A stretch of DNA of 64,000 nt, taken from positions 829,405 to 893,404 of the forward strand of contig NZ_FPKO01000009.1 of NCBI RefSeq assembly GCF_900119385.1, read 5' to 3'. The position numbers and the translations under genes are program-made. The stretch is from Thermophilibacter mediterraneus. GTDB lineage: Bacteria; Actinomycetota; Coriobacteriia; Coriobacteriales; Atopobiaceae. The notes beneath the pieces are model-generated. The model was not told the origin of the DNA. It saw only the letters and a program-made list of their open reading frames with translations, and did no database searches. Each line of letters starts with the position of its first letter. The first letter of the stretch is position 1. Shown piece after piece: positions 1 to 8,938 of this stretch.

Positions 1-1
1 C

Positions 2-748
2 GAGCAGGTGGTCGACGTCTTCAAGAACCAGATGGACGCCAACCTGGTCTACGTGGACGCCACCGACCGCTTCCTCGACCTGCTCGCCGGCGTGGCCGAG
101 CCCGAGCGCAAGCGCAAGATCATCGGAGCCGAGTTCATCCGCGTCTTCGAGGAGGAGGCCCGCAAGGTCGCGGGCGAGGTCGACTTCCTCGCCCAGGGCA
201 CCATCTATCCCGACATCGTCGAGTCCGACGGCGTGAAGGCCCACCACAACGTGGGCGGCCTGCCCGACGACCTGCAGTTCGAGCTCGTCGAGCCGGTGCG
301 CCTGCTCTACAAGGACGAGGTTCGCGTGGTGGGTCGTGCGCTCGGGCTTCCCGAGTCCATGGTCGAGCGCCAGCCCTTCCCGGGCCCGGGCCTGGGCGTG
401 CGCTGCCTCGGCGCGATCACGCGCGACCGCCTGGAGGCGCTGCGCGAGGCCGACGCAATCCTGCGCGAGGAGTTCGCCGAGGCGGGCCTCGCCGGCAAGG
501 TGTGGCAGTACTTCGTCGTGGTTCCGGACATGCGCGCCACCGGCGTGCGCGACGGCAAGCGCGCCTACGACTGGCCTGCCATCATCCGCGCCGTCAACAC
601 CGTCGACGCCATGACCGCGACCGTGCCCGAGCTCGACTGGGCGCTGCTCAAGAAGATCACCGACCGCATCCTGGCCGAGGTGCCGGGCATCTGCCGCGTG
701 GCCTACGATCTCACGCCCAAGCCCGTGGGAACGATCGAGTGGGAGTGA
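2..748 (+). CDS. guaA: GMP synthase (glutamine-hydrolysing), C-terminal part
   Basis: Only the C-terminal 248 residues are present because the gene enters from the left edge. The protein converts XMP to GMP in purine synthesis. Visible family features are the dimerisation-domain stretch DFLAQGTIYPDIVES, the PFPGPGLGVRCLG segment and the terminal KPVGTIEWE, which is the classic end of GuaA. The last codons, ATCGAGTGGGAGTGA, are also the integration target of the neighbouring prophage; the gene is left intact because the element restores the same 3' end. The guaA 3' end is a known hot spot for genomic islands in many bacteria. Confidence 0.97.
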   Translation, partial: EQVVDVFKNQMDANLVYVDATDRFLDLLAGVAEPERKRKIIGAEFIRVFEEEARKVAGEVDFLAQGTIYPDIVESDGVKAHHNVGGLPDDLQFELVEPVRLLYKDEVRVVGRALGLPESMVERQPFPGPGLGVRCLGAITRDRLEALREADAILREEFAEAGLAGKVWQYFVVVPDMRATGVRDGKRAYDWPAIIRAVNTVDAMTATVPELDWALLKKITDRILAEVPGICRVAYDLTPKPVGTIEWE

Positions 749-750
749 TT
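734..750 (+). other. attL: 17-bp copy of the guaA 3' end
   Basis: The sequence ATCGAGTGGGAGTGATT here recurs exactly once more, at 33,773-33,789, next to the integrase gene. The two copies bound the prophage. The identity covers the last four sense codons, the stop codon and two further bases. Confidence 0.9.
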
Positions 751-806
751 CGCCCCTCAAAACGGTTCGCAACGGTCTAAGTCAGAAACCAACATTTCCG
801 CAGGTA

Positions 807-843
807 AGAAAGGGTTTTTCTCCGAAGGAGGAAAACCCTTTCT
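807..843 (+). terminator. Intrinsic terminator after guaA
   Basis: An inverted repeat AGAAAGGGTTTTtCTCC / GGAGgAAAACCCTTTCT with a GAA loop lies 60 bp after guaA, inside the prophage left end. A diverged copy lies at 33,845-33,881, beyond attR, as part of the fossil element. Confidence 0.75.
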
Positions 844-867
844 CTCACTTCAAAACGCTCCGTTCGG

Positions 868-890
868 GATGATTCTTCCACGAATTCTTC
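868..890 (+). other. Putative integrase arm-type sites, left end
   Basis: Two direct copies of RATTCTTCCA (868-877 and 881-890) lie about 120 bp inside attL. The same pair recurs at 33,661-33,681 just inside attR. Paired direct repeats flanking the core site at both element ends are typical arm-type binding sites of tyrosine integrases. This assignment rests on position and repetition only. Confidence 0.55.
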
Positions 891-957
891 CATGGAAGAG
901 GGCTCTGGGAAGGCAGGGATAAGGTTAAAACCAATCAATACGGAAACGGAGGAGCCC

Positions 958-1260
958 ATGCTGAGCGAGAGGGAACTTAAGGAAATGATGGAACTCGAGG
1001 ACTACGCGCACTTCCGCGCGGAGCTCGTCGAGATCTCACCGCAGAGCTTCGACATCTACGAGCTCAAGGAGATCCTCGGCGACATGATCAGAAGCAAAGT
1101 TGCCATGGAGGACAACATGAGGGATAGCTTCGCGGAACTCAGCGAGGTCGAGCAGACGCAGCTCCTCGACATGCTCGGGGAGAGCGGCTACAAGGACCGC
1201 GACTGGTGGTACCGGATGCTCATGGACGGCCCCAGGCACCGGACGTTCCCGACCATCTAG
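958..1260 (+). CDS. Prophage left-end gene, unknown function
   Basis: This encodes a 100-residue acidic soluble protein. The ATG at 958 was chosen over an upstream one at 892 because GGAGGA lies at 948-953. I recognise no domain. It is transcribed rightward, against all late genes, between attL and the lysis genes, and ends in its own terminator. A diverged copy of its first ~45 codons survives beyond attR (33,992-34,110), fused to an integrase fragment, so it is a conserved left-end gene of this phage family. A recombination-accessory or lysogenic-conversion role is possible but unproven. Confidence 0.75.
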   Translation: MLSERELKEMMELEDYAHFRAELVEISPQSFDIYELKEILGDMIRSKVAMEDNMRDSFAELSEVEQTQLLDMLGESGYKDRDWWYRMLMDGPRHRTFPTI

Positions 1261-1267
1261 GCGCCGG

Positions 1268-1302
1268 CGCCCCCGCATCCAAGCAACGGGATGCGGGGGC
1301 GT
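1268..1302 (+). terminator. Intrinsic terminator
   Basis: Perfect hairpin CGCCCCCGCATCC / GGATGCGGGGGCG around a short loop, followed by TCCTTGTGT, directly after the left-end gene. It also separates that gene from the convergent lysis genes. Confidence 0.75.
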
Positions 1303-1444
1303 CCTTGTGTAGGCCTTCGTGAAGCGACGGAACGCTACGGATCGAGCCTGCCCGCGAGCCAGAGCAGCGGCACGAGCGGCAGCGCGCCCAGGCACAGCAG
1401 AACGGCGAGCGCCGTGGCCACGCCCCAGCGGGCGTCCTCGCGCG

Positions 1445-2389
1445 TCACGACAGGATCTCGTTCACGCGCGCCTGCACGGCGCCGTAGAGCGACCCCAGGC
1501 GGCGCTTGCGCTCCGCGCCGTTTCCGTAGTCGCCGCGGATGACGGCGCGCGCCAGAGCGTCGACGTCCGCGCCGCCGGACGACCCGCCGGAGCCCCCGGC
1601 GCCCAGCATCTCGTTCACGCGCGCCTGGACCTCCGCGTAGCGGTCGCCCAGCGCGGCCCTCCGCGCCTTCCCGTTGCCGAACTCGCCCGCGATCACCCTG
1701 CGGGCGAGGTCGTCCACGTCATCGGCCGCCGGCGCCTGGGCCGCGCCCCCGCCGGAGCCGCCCGCCAGGATGCGGTTCACCTCCGCCTGCACCTCGTCGT
1801 AGCGGCTCCCCAGCGCCGCGCGGCGCGCGTCCCCGTTGCCGAACTCGCCCGCGATGACGCGCCGCGCGAGCTCCGCGACCGTGCCGCTGGGCGCTGCCTC
1901 AGTCGTCCCGCCGGAGGAGCCTCCGCCCGTGATGCGCGCCTTCAGCGCCGCCCACTTGGACGCCGCCACGTAGGGCGCCGGGCAGAGCTTGCCCGTCACG
2001 TCGTAGTGGCGGATCACCCCGGATGCCCCGATGCCGTACTTGGCCATGAGCCTCCTCACGAGCCAGCCCAGCTTCTCGACCTCGGTCGCGCTGAAGTCCT
2101 CGCCGGCCGAGACGACCTCGATGCCGATCGCGCGGCAGTTCATCTGCCAGTCACCGGCGTGCCAGGCGGTGTCGCCCTCGGCCACGCTCTGGTAGATCTC
2201 CGGCGTGATGTCGTCGACGAAGTAGTGCGCAGACGCGCCCTGCACCTCGTTCCGCGCGAAGTACGTCGCGTTGTTCCGCGCGGAGGCGAGCGTCGCCGTG
2301 AAGTGCACCACGATGCGGTCGACCGCGCGCGAGCGCCCGCGCGTCATGTGGTCGCTCCCGCACTGCTTGAAGAGGATGCTATACGCCAT
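1445..2389 (-). CDS. Phage endolysin: N-acetylmuramoyl-L-alanine amidase with three CW_7 repeats
   Basis: A 314-residue lysis enzyme that should cleave the amide bond between muramic acid and the stem peptide. The N-terminal ~165 residues form an amidase_2/PGRP-type domain (VDRIVVHFTAT, zinc-type histidines in IRHYDVTGKLCP). Three C-terminal repeats of the pattern LARxVIAGEFGNGxxRRxxLGxRYxEVQAxVNxIL match the CW_7 (Cpl-7) cell-wall-binding repeat, separated by Gly/Ser linkers. The ATG at 2389 has GGAGGT upstream; the longer reading frame runs through the preceding gene and is not used. It is the last gene of the late operon, directly behind the holin. Confidence 0.93.
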   Translation of the reverse strand: MAYSILFKQCGSDHMTRGRSRAVDRIVVHFTATLASARNNATYFARNEVQGASAHYFVDDITPEIYQSVAEGDTAWHAGDWQMNCRAIGIEVVSAGEDFSATEVEKLGWLVRRLMAKYGIGASGVIRHYDVTGKLCPAPYVAASKWAALKARITGGGSSGGTTEAAPSGTVAELARRVIAGEFGNGDARRAALGSRYDEVQAEVNRILAGGSGGGAAQAPAADDVDDLARRVIAGEFGNGKARRAALGDRYAEVQARVNEMLGAGGSGGSSGGADVDALARAVIRGDYGNGAERKRRLGSLYGAVQARVNEILS

Positions 2390-2522
2390 CGGGCACCTCC
2401 TCGAAGCCGCCGTCCTCGCCCTCGTCGGGCTCCCAGCCGTCGGGCGCGGCCGCCTCGACGCCCTCGCAGCGCAGCGCCTCCCAGCGCTCCTCCTCGCTCG
2501 CGAACTCGCGCTCGTCACTCAT
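2379..2522 (-). CDS. Small acidic phage protein between holin and endolysin
   Basis: A 47-residue very acidic ORF (starts MSDEREFASEEERWEALR, ends EEVPDGV) whose stop overlaps the endolysin start and whose ATG overlaps the holin 3' end, the tight packing expected of a real late-operon gene. Two tryptophans and many Glu/Asp but no recognisable domain. The endolysin ribosome binding site lies inside it, so translational coupling is likely. Confidence 0.6.
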   Translation of the reverse strand: MSDEREFASEEERWEALRCEGVEAAAPDGWEPDEGEDGGFEEVPDGV

Positions 2523-2742
2523 CGCAACCACCGCCCGACGGCAGCGCCGCGCCGAGCTCCGCCATCACGGGCGACAGCACGGCCATCACGAGCGCCACCA
2601 CGATCGCTCGCCACTCGGGCTCCAGCACCGCGCAGCCCACGAGCATGTCCACGTTCGCCACGACCACGCCGAGCACGCCCTGCACGATCGTTCTCGCCAG
2701 GCGCCACGGCCACTCGTTGGATGTCAGGAAAGCCTCCATCAT
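2515..2742 (-). CDS. Putative holin
   Basis: A 75-residue protein with a hydrophobic middle (LARTIVQGVLGVVVANVDML and an IVVALVMAVLSPVMAEL stretch) and a short polar C-terminus, directly upstream of the endolysin. It should form the membrane lesion that releases the amidase. The start ATG at 2742 overlaps the stop of the preceding gene (ATGA) and has AGGAAGGGG upstream. Family assignment rests on size, topology and position. Confidence 0.75.
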   Translation of the reverse strand: MMEAFLTSNEWPWRLARTIVQGVLGVVVANVDMLVGCAVLEPEWRAIVVALVMAVLSPVMAELGAALPSGGGCDE

Positions 2743-2954
2743 TGCCCCTTCCTCAGGTTGTCGATCTCCGCCTTCACGACGGCGACGTCCTGCTCCAGGG
2801 CGTAGGTGCGCTCGACGAGGCAGTTGTGCCTCTCGACCTGGCGCGTCAGGTTGTCGATCTTGACCTCCATGACCGCGCGGCTGCGCGAGTTGGACACGAG
2901 CACCCCGGCGAGGGTGAGCACCCCCGTCACGAGCGCCGCGACGACCGACTCCAT
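2739..2954 (-). CDS. XhlA-like lysis-cassette membrane protein
   Basis: A 71-residue protein with one N-terminal membrane segment (VVAALVTGVLTLAGVLVS) followed by a heptad-rich coiled coil (VEVKIDNLTRQVERHN onward to AEIDNLRKGQ). Such TM-plus-coil proteins accompany holins in many phages. It overlaps the holin by ATGA, so the two are translationally coupled. Its exact role is inferred. Confidence 0.65.
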   Translation of the reverse strand: MESVVAALVTGVLTLAGVLVSNSRSRAVMEVKIDNLTRQVERHNCLVERTYALEQDVAVVKAEIDNLRKGQ

Positions 2955-3041
2955 GCGCGCCTCCTCCCCGGACGGGAACGCCCCGCCCCTCGGGAGAAGT
3001 GTCCGACGCGGTCACAAACGGGCCTGTCTAACTGCGGATAC

Positions 3042-3183
3042 GTTGCGAAGCGTCGCGTTTCGTCAGTTCACAAAACACTTCACAAGCAGAACGACAGGGT
3101 CTTGCGCAGACATCCAACGGGTACAATCGCGCCAACGAGAATTGCACACACATAATGAAGTGCGATGAGAAGCGAGGTGACTT
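3042..3183 (+). promoter_or_regulatory. Promoter/operator region of the rightward accessory gene
   Basis: This stretch precedes the only rightward gene in the lysis/tail region. It contains GTTGCGAAGCGTCGC (3042-3056), whose first 12 bases recur at 30,974 beside the early promoter, and a possible -10 TACAAT near 3121. A shared operator with the lysogeny control region is plausible but not demonstrated. Confidence 0.4.
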
Positions 3184-3669
3184 ATGGAGAAAAACGAGCA
3201 GGCGGTGTCCAAGGAAGATCAAGGGCAGCCGATAGAAGAGTGCTGCGAAGAGGCTCCCAATGAAGAAAAAGAACTGACCGTTATCGATAAAGCGAAGAAC
3301 GCTCTTGCGACAGGCAAGGAACGTGTTATTGAGTTTTGGGACGGTAACAAGCACTGGATAGTGCCTGTAGCAGGCGCGGCAGCCGCAGCTGTTGCAGCAA
3401 TCGTAAAACAGGCGATGGACAATGATGAGCTGAAGCAAGAGAACCGACGACTCAGCGGAGAAGTTGATGATCTTCGTCAGGAAAACCAGGCGCTCAACGA
3501 CGAGAACGACTACGTGACCGGCAGACTTATCGCCTCGTATGAGCGTCATGCCGAGAAGGACGCCTGGATGGATGCGGTGGCATCTGATGACTTGAGGAGG
3601 GGCGGGTCGCTCGGTGGTCAGGTCCTTCGGAGCAAACGGGATTATATCCAGGAGCAAGAAGGACTCTAA
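3184..3669 (+). CDS. Prophage accessory (moron-type) membrane/coiled-coil protein
   Basis: A 161-residue protein: acidic N-terminus, a hydrophobic alanine/valine-rich segment (residues ~57-75, WIVPVAGAAAAAVAAIV), then a leucine-zipper-like coil (LKQENRRLSGEVDDLRQENQ) and a polar tail. It is transcribed against the surrounding late genes, has its own promoter region and strong terminator, and is visibly lower in GC than its neighbours. These are the hallmarks of a lysogeny-expressed moron. No family recognised; superinfection exclusion or host-surface modulation would fit but is speculation. Confidence 0.75.
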   Translation: MEKNEQAVSKEDQGQPIEECCEEAPNEEKELTVIDKAKNALATGKERVIEFWDGNKHWIVPVAGAAAAAVAAIVKQAMDNDELKQENRRLSGEVDDLRQENQALNDENDYVTGRLIASYERHAEKDAWMDAVASDDLRRGGSLGGQVLRSKRDYIQEQEGL

Positions 3670-3752
3670 AGGGGAATCTGTTGGCACGATTTCCCCGCCC
3701 CTCGCGCCGCCCGCACGGTGGGCTCGTCCCGAGTTTCCTCCGGCGGCGCGTC

Positions 3753-3806
3753 CACCCCTCCGGCACATGCGGCGCAGGCGCCGCACGCGCCGGAGGGGTG
3801 CCTTTT
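3753..3806 (+). terminator. Strong intrinsic terminator
   Basis: A nested hairpin with outer stem CACCCCTCCGGC / GCCGGAGGGGTG and inner GCGGCGC / GCGCCGC, followed by CCTTTTA on the plus strand. It ends the rightward gene at 3184 and abuts the convergent tail-tip gene. Confidence 0.85.
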
Positions 3807-5184
3807 AGGAGCTCTTCGCGGTGAGGTAGCCGGCGCCGCCCACGCCGTCGATCCTCATGTACTGGTAGCCCGCGCGCGAGCTCGCGTAGGTCGTGCCCGC
3901 GCCGCCCACGAGCGAGGAGCACTGGTAGAACGTCTGGAAGCCGGAGACGCCGGAGGACGGCAGCGCCCAGTCGGCGTCCGCCCAGATCGTCACGAGCGAC
4001 CCGCACCCTCCGAAGGTGTAGGCGAGGTCCTCGAGCGAGGACGGGTCGAGCCCGGAGAGGTCGATCTCGGTGAGCCCCTCGCAGCTGTTGAAGGTGTGCT
4101 GCATCTCGCGCACGCCGCAGAGGTTCCCCATCCCCGTCACGTCGGTGATCGACTGGTGTCCGTAGAACCAGTAGTTCGTGTTCACGTGGTCGTAGGTCGC
4201 CATGTCGGCGGCGATCTCCACCGCCTCCACGTCGTGCCGGTGGTCGTACCAGGGCTGGTAGCCGACGGAGTTGTACCGTGCGTTGGCGCACAGGCGCCCT
4301 GACGACACGAGCTCCCGCCCCGCCTCGGGCTCGGCCGCTGCCGTCAGCACGAGCTCTCCGTCGGCGTAGAGGAAGCACCGGAACCACTCGCGCTGGTCGC
4401 TCGCGGGGTCGGTCAGCACGCCGTCCACCCCGTAGTTGAGCTCGTTGTGGTTGTCCATCTGCTCGGGAACGTAGCCTTGCCCGCCCACGAGCCTGCTGCA
4501 CCCGCTGAACATGAGCGACCCGCTCGTGGCGGACGAGGTGAACCCGTCCGCCCAGATCGTCTCGAGCGAGGCGCAGCTCACGAACATCTGGTTCATGCTG
4601 GTCGCTCCGGAGAGCTCCTCGAAGCCCTCCACCTCCACGAGGTTCTCGAACCCGTGGAAGAGGTAGCTCGCGTTGGCGAGCCCGCCCTCGGAGAAGTCGC
4701 CGTCGAACACGACGCGCGTCACGGAGAGCTTGACGTCGTCCCAGGGCCGCGCGCCGGCGGAGCCGTAGCCCGCGGGGTCCACCTCCCAGGCGTCCAGGAT
4801 CACCGCGCCGGGCACGTCGGAGGAGCGCCCGTCGCGGTAGTTGAACTCGAGCGTGCCGTCCGCGAGCAGGATCGCGCGCATCTTCACGCCCACGTCCCAT
4901 GCGAGCGCGAGTATCGCCGGCGCCATCTCGGAGGGCTTGTAGGTCTCCGAGAGCCCGTTCTGCGCGCGGATGGCGTCCGCGATGCCGTCGAACACGGAGT
5001 CCGAGATCACGCCCGTTCCCGTACCGGCGAGCGCCTGGAGCGGCGTCCCCGCCTTGGTGCCGTCGAGCGCGAGCACCGCCGCCGCCATCTCCGAGGGCTG
5101 GTAGGTGCCCGTGCCGCCGTTCTGGGCGCGGATCGCGTTGGCGATGTCGGTGAGCACCGACCTCTGGATCGTCCCCACGGCCAT
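3805..5184 (-). CDS. Tail-tip / receptor-binding protein with BspA-like (DUF285) repeats
   Basis: A 459-residue protein. Residues 1-95 contain two copies of a module of the form I(A/A)NAIRAQNG...Y.PSEMAxAxLAL, a common N-terminal module of gut-phage tail proteins. The rest carries repeats of the type MNQMFVSCASLETIWADGF and MQHTFNSCEGLTEIDLSGLD, the BspA-like/DUF285 leucine-rich repeat found in adhesins and phage fibres. The ATG overlaps the preceding stop (TGATG), so translation is coupled to the collagen-like fibre gene. It is the most distal structural gene and so the best candidate for host recognition. Confidence 0.8.
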   Translation of the reverse strand: MAVGTIQRSVLTDIANAIRAQNGGTGTYQPSEMAAAVLALDGTKAGTPLQALAGTGTGVISDSVFDGIADAIRAQNGLSETYKPSEMAPAILALAWDVGVKMRAILLADGTLEFNYRDGRSSDVPGAVILDAWEVDPAGYGSAGARPWDDVKLSVTRVVFDGDFSEGGLANASYLFHGFENLVEVEGFEELSGATSMNQMFVSCASLETIWADGFTSSATSGSLMFSGCSRLVGGQGYVPEQMDNHNELNYGVDGVLTDPASDQREWFRCFLYADGELVLTAAAEPEAGRELVSSGRLCANARYNSVGYQPWYDHRHDVEAVEIAADMATYDHVNTNYWFYGHQSITDVTGMGNLCGVREMQHTFNSCEGLTEIDLSGLDPSSLEDLAYTFGGCGSLVTIWADADWALPSSGVSGFQTFYQCSSLVGGAGTTYASSRAGYQYMRIDGVGGAGYLTAKSS

Positions 5185-6866
5185 CAGAACTCCACCCCGC
5201 TCAGGTCGTCCAGGGCGGCGATCGCCTGGTCGACGTACTGCTTCGTCGCGTAGGCCGAGAGGTCGGGCGTCGCGCCCGGCGTCCCGTCCTCGCCGTCTTG
5301 CCCGGGCGCTCCCTGCGGCCCCTGCTCGCCCGTCTCGCCCTTGAGGCCGGAGAAGGCGAACGCGAACGTGCGCGCCCCCGGCGTGCCGCCGAGCGTCACG
5401 GTCACCGACGGCGTTCCCGTGGAGGCGTCCACCGTGGCGGTCGCGCCCGTGATCTCGGCGTCCGCGCCGTCCTGCCCGTCGGCCCCCGGCGCGCCGTCGG
5501 CGCCGTCCTCTCCGCGCAGGGCATCCAGCTGCTCGGAGGTGAAGTCGGCGAAGGTGAAGGCGTCGCCCTTCGGGCCGCGCAGGTCCGCCGAGCTCGTGCC
5601 GCTCGCGCTCGTCACGGTGAGCACGGAGCCCGACCACGAGTGGGTGCAGCTGACGCCGTCGGCCCCGTCCGCGCCCGGCGCGCCGTCCTGACCGTCCTCG
5701 CCGTCGGCGCCCGGAGGCCCCTGCACGCCCTGCGGGCCGCGCAGCGTCTCCAGCTGCTCCGGGGTGAAGTCCGAGTAGGCGAACGCCTCGCCGGGCTCTC
5801 CCTGCGGGCCCGGCGGCCCCTGGGTTCCCTGCGGTCCGCGAAGCGCCTCGAGCTGTTCGGTGGTGAAGTCGGAGTATGTGAACGGGTCGCCCCTGTCGCC
5901 CTTCTCGCCGCGAAGCGCCTCGACCTCGTCCTCCGTGAGGTCGTCGAACGTCATCTTGTCGCCCTTGGGGCCCCGGAGCGCCTCCAGCTGCTCGGCGGTA
6001 AAGTCGGCGTACTCGAAGGGGTCACCCTTGTCGCCCCTCTCGCCGTCGTCGCCCTTGTCTCCCTTGGGGCCGTGAGTCAGCGTCGCCGTGGTGGTGCCCG
6101 TCGCGTCCGTGACCGTCACCACCGCGCCCGCCTCGGTCTGCTCGACCTTGGCCGTGGGGCTCACGCCGTCGGCGCCGTCCTCGCCGTCGGTCCCCGGCAG
6201 GCCGTCCGCGCCGTCGAAGTCGCCGCGCGCGGCCGCCTCCAGCAGCTCGTCCTTCGCCTGCGTCGCGGCAGCGGCGGCAGCGTTGGCGGCGGCGACCGCG
6301 CCGGAGGCGCCCTGCGCCGCCTCGACCGCCTGCCCCGCCGTGGCCACCGCGCCCTGGGCCGTCGTGACGGCATCCTGCGCCTTGGCCACGGCGTCGGCGA
6401 TGACGCCGTCCGCGTCCTCGAACTTCTTGAGGGCGTCGAGGAAGAGCGAGTATCCGTCCGAGCCCCCGCCCTCGCCGCCGACGAGCGCCGGCCCCACCAG
6501 CACCGTGAAGGAGAGCGACGAGAGCGCCCGCTCGTCCCAGGAGACCATGACCTGCGCGTCGACGGTGCCCTCGGCGCGCGCCATCGCGGCGGGCCAGTAG
6601 ACCCTGAACTTGCCGGCCTCGGCGTCGACCTCCTCGAGGGGCTCGCAGCCGCGCACGCGCAGCTCGCGGTGGCGCCACAGGAGGTAGAGCGAGGCGTCCG
6701 CGAGGTCGACCGCCTCTCCGCCGCGCGTCACCGAGAGCGCGATCCCGCGCCCCTCCGCGTCGGCGGGCGAGGCGACGAACGGCCCCGCGAAGGGCGCGTC
6801 GCACTCGTCCCAGACGACCTCGCGCAGCCCGTCTCCGTCCAGCGGGAACGTGATCGTATCGCCCAT
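5184..6866 (-). CDS. Collagen-like phage tail fibre with BppU-type N-terminus
   Basis: A 560-residue fibre protein. The first ~130 residues resemble a baseplate upper protein domain. An alanine-rich helical stalk follows (~150-215), then Gly-X-Y collagen-like blocks interrupted by a repeated module of the form [19 protein letters not shown], present about five times between residues ~280 and 480. The C-terminus ends in a short linker to the distal adhesin. In siphoviruses such fibres attach to the Dit/Tal hub; the order here (Dit, endopeptidase, fibre, adhesin) matches. Confidence 0.85.
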   Translation of the reverse strand: MGDTITFPLDGDGLREVVWDECDAPFAGPFVASPADAEGRGIALSVTRGGEAVDLADASLYLLWRHRELRVRGCEPLEEVDAEAGKFRVYWPAAMARAEGTVDAQVMVSWDERALSSLSFTVLVGPALVGGEGGGSDGYSLFLDALKKFEDADGVIADAVAKAQDAVTTAQGAVATAGQAVEAAQGASGAVAAANAAAAAATQAKDELLEAAARGDFDGADGLPGTDGEDGADGVSPTAKVEQTEAGAVVTVTDATGTTTATLTHGPKGDKGDDGERGDKGDPFEYADFTAEQLEALRGPKGDKMTFDDLTEDEVEALRGEKGDRGDPFTYSDFTTEQLEALRGPQGTQGPPGPQGEPGEAFAYSDFTPEQLETLRGPQGVQGPPGADGEDGQDGAPGADGADGVSCTHSWSGSVLTVTSASGTSSADLRGPKGDAFTFADFTSEQLDALRGEDGADGAPGADGQDGADAEITGATATVDASTGTPSVTVTLGGTPGARTFAFAFSGLKGETGEQGPQGAPGQDGEDGTPGATPDLSAYATKQYVDQAIAALDDLSGVEF

Positions 6867-6867
6867 G

Positions 6868-8040
6868 TCAGAACTCCCTCTCGCCCAGGTCCTCGTAGGA
6901 CGCCACCGTGTCGGAGGCGGCCGCAGCCGCCTCCTCGACCGCCGTCACGCGCGCGGCCACGTCCGCCGAGGCCGCCCACGTCGTGCGCTCGACCGCGCCC
7001 AGCGTGAGCCGCACCGCGGGCGCGCCCTCGCCGAGCTCGCGAACGCGCCGCACGCAGCGGGCGCGCAGGTGCCACTCGGGCGAGCGCGACGAGTCGATGA
7101 CGGCCACGTCGTCGCCCAGCCGCACGCCCGCGCCGCCGTCCACCGCCGCGACGTCCACCTCGTAGGAGACGCGCGGCTCGCACGCCGCCGCGAGCGCCGC
7201 GGTCGTCAGCGCCTTGAGCTCCGCCGCGTCCTCGCAGTCCGGGAACACCACGTGCCCGAACCGGTGCGCCTTCCCGCCCGCGCCGTCGGGCCGCCCCCAC
7301 GTCATGCGCGCGGCCTCGTCGCCCACCCAGTTCACGTCGTTGTTCACGGAGCCGAAGGTCAGCCGCCGCGTGAACCCGCCCGTGGCCACGCCCTGCTCGT
7401 CGTAGATGGGGAGGCCCTTCCCGTACCCGTAGAGCGCCGTGAAGACCTCGTCCTCGAGCACCGTGCGCGTGCACGCCGCGAGCGTCTTGCCGTAGGAGAA
7501 GCGCGCGCCCCGCCACTCGCCGCGCCGTGTCGGGAGGTTCACCGTCCGCGAGGCCACGCGCCCGTCGGCCACGGCGATCACCGCCTCGGCCTCGCCGCCC
7601 CACACCTCCTCGACGCGCCTGAGCGCAGCGAGGGCGTTCACGTGGTAGAGGAGGCACCCGCGCGCCGCGCCGCCGACGCCCACCTCGCCCGCGGACCAGC
7701 GCGTCACCCCGAGCACCGAGGAGAGCGCCTGCGCTGCCGTCTTGCTCACGAGCTGTATCTCCTCGACGAAGTCGCCCAGGAGCTCGCAGAGCGACGACTC
7801 CGCGTAGACGTGTGCGGGACCGCCCAGCGGCTCGTCGGTGCGCACCACCACGTGCTCGCGCCACACGCCGTCCGTCGGGTCGCGCCACAGCAGCCGCTCG
7901 CCCTTCTCGGGGGCGGAGAGGCAGTCGAACTCGATCGTGTCCTCGCCGCCTAGCTCCTCGGTGTGCGTCACCGCGCCCACGGCGGGCAGGATCCCCAGCC
8001 GCGCGTCGAAGCGGTCGAAGAGGTAGAGCGTCGGCACCAT
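6868..8040 (-). CDS. Phage tail endopeptidase / Tal-like minor structural protein
   Basis: A 390-residue protein immediately behind Dit, with the N-terminal pattern [20 protein letters not shown] seen in prophage tail-endopeptidase (Gp37/Tal) proteins and an alanine-rich C-terminus. It should form the tail-tip hub. The start at 8040 was chosen because it overlaps the Dit stop; the longer frame extends into Dit coding sequence. Family assignment is by pattern and gene order. Confidence 0.75.
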   Translation of the reverse strand: MVPTLYLFDRFDARLGILPAVGAVTHTEELGGEDTIEFDCLSAPEKGERLLWRDPTDGVWREHVVVRTDEPLGGPAHVYAESSLCELLGDFVEEIQLVSKTAAQALSSVLGVTRWSAGEVGVGGAARGCLLYHVNALAALRRVEEVWGGEAEAVIAVADGRVASRTVNLPTRRGEWRGARFSYGKTLAACTRTVLEDEVFTALYGYGKGLPIYDEQGVATGGFTRRLTFGSVNNDVNWVGDEAARMTWGRPDGAGGKAHRFGHVVFPDCEDAAELKALTTAALAAACEPRVSYEVDVAAVDGGAGVRLGDDVAVIDSSRSPEWHLRARCVRRVRELGEGAPAVRLTLGAVERTTWAASADVAARVTAVEEAAAAASDTVASYEDLGEREF

Positions 8041-8756
8041 CAGAGCCACCTCTCCACCCACTCGACGGTGTGCGCCGAGCACCCGGAGAAGGCCAGGGTG
8101 TGAGAGCCGGGGGCAAGCGAGAAGAACGTGCTCTCCACGGCCACGTCGGCGGAGGCGTCGGCACCGTCCACCGTCACGGCCTCGGCGGCGAAGTCCATCA
8201 CCACCACGCCGCCGGCGGAGAACTCGCACTCCACGAGCACGTAGCGCCCCAGGCCGTCCGTCACCTTCACCGACGACCCCGCCAGCGCCGTCATCTCCAC
8301 CACCGGCCACGTCGCCCACGTGCCGCCGACCGTGAACGTGCTAGCCGCGCTCGACTTCCCCTCACCGTAGGCCACCGGGTCGAAGCACGTGAACGCCAGC
8401 TCGCAGCTGCCGTCCTCGAAGAGCGAGTCCCAGTCGGAGGCGTCCGTCACCACGGCGTCGTGCCACGAGAGCCCCGGCTCGCCGGGCAGCTCGAGCTCGG
8501 CGCCCGAGGGCGCCGCGAGCCACCCGTACAGCGCGTGCCGGATCTCGGACCTCTCCTGGGCGGTAAGCGCTATGCCCGCGTCGAGGAAGAGCCGCACGCG
8601 CAGGACGCGCGGCGGCAGCTCGCACCCCAGCAGCGCCGCGCCCGGCCGCCCCGGCACCGCGAGCGCCCGTGGCGAGAGCGCGTGTCCCGCCGGCTCCACC
8701 AGCTCCGCCGTCACGTACTCCGAGAGGTCGTGCCCGTTGTACACGATGGAGCTCAC
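8040..8756 (-). CDS. Distal tail protein (Dit, Sipho_tail family)
   Basis: A 238-residue protein with the typical Dit opening (SSIVYNGHDLSEYVTAELVEP) and a conserved CFDPVAYG element near residue 150, followed by a galectin-like C-terminal half. Dit forms the hexameric hub joining tail tube and tip. The GTG start at 8756 is preceded by a GGGGGCG stretch. A copy of GCGAGAAGAAC lies antisense near its 3' end (8117-8127). Confidence 0.8.
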   Translation of the reverse strand: MSSIVYNGHDLSEYVTAELVEPAGHALSPRALAVPGRPGAALLGCELPPRVLRVRLFLDAGIALTAQERSEIRHALYGWLAAPSGAELELPGEPGLSWHDAVVTDASDWDSLFEDGSCELAFTCFDPVAYGEGKSSAASTFTVGGTWATWPVVEMTALAGSSVKVTDGLGRYVLVECEFSAGGVVVMDFAAEAVTVDGADASADVAVESTFFSLAPGSHTLAFSGCSAHTVEWVERWL

Positions 8757-8938
8757 AGTCGCCCCCGCGCCCGCCCGTAGGCCGTCGCGCGGCGCTGCTG
8801 CTCGCGCCCCATGCGGTCGGTCTCCGCCGAGCCCGACCGCTGCTCGCGCGACCCCTGGGCCGCACGCTGCAGCGGGTTGCTCTTGCGAACCACGTCGCGG
8901 TCGTCGACGCCGCGCCCGGCCCTAACCCTGTCCGCCAA
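8753..8938 (-). CDS. 61-residue basic ORF at the site of the missing tail-tube and tape-measure genes
   Basis: An arginine-rich ORF with TTG start at 8938 that overlaps the end of the connector gene and the start of Dit. It has no hydrophobic or coiled segment and matches no family I know. In this phage type the major tail protein, two tail chaperones and a tape measure (usually 4-6 kb) belong exactly here. It may be a small genuine gene, but more likely it is sequence left by a deletion. Whether it is translated is uncertain. Confidence 0.35.
   Translation of the reverse strand: MADRVRAGRGVDDRDVVRKSNPLQRAAQGSREQRSGSAETDRMGREQQRRATAYGRARGRL

Noticed and set aside
1319-2863. Long plus-strand frames over the endolysin and holin genes
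   Set aside because: Their translations are low-complexity Arg/Ala/Pro; the minus strand carries recognisable lysis genes with overlapping starts and stops.
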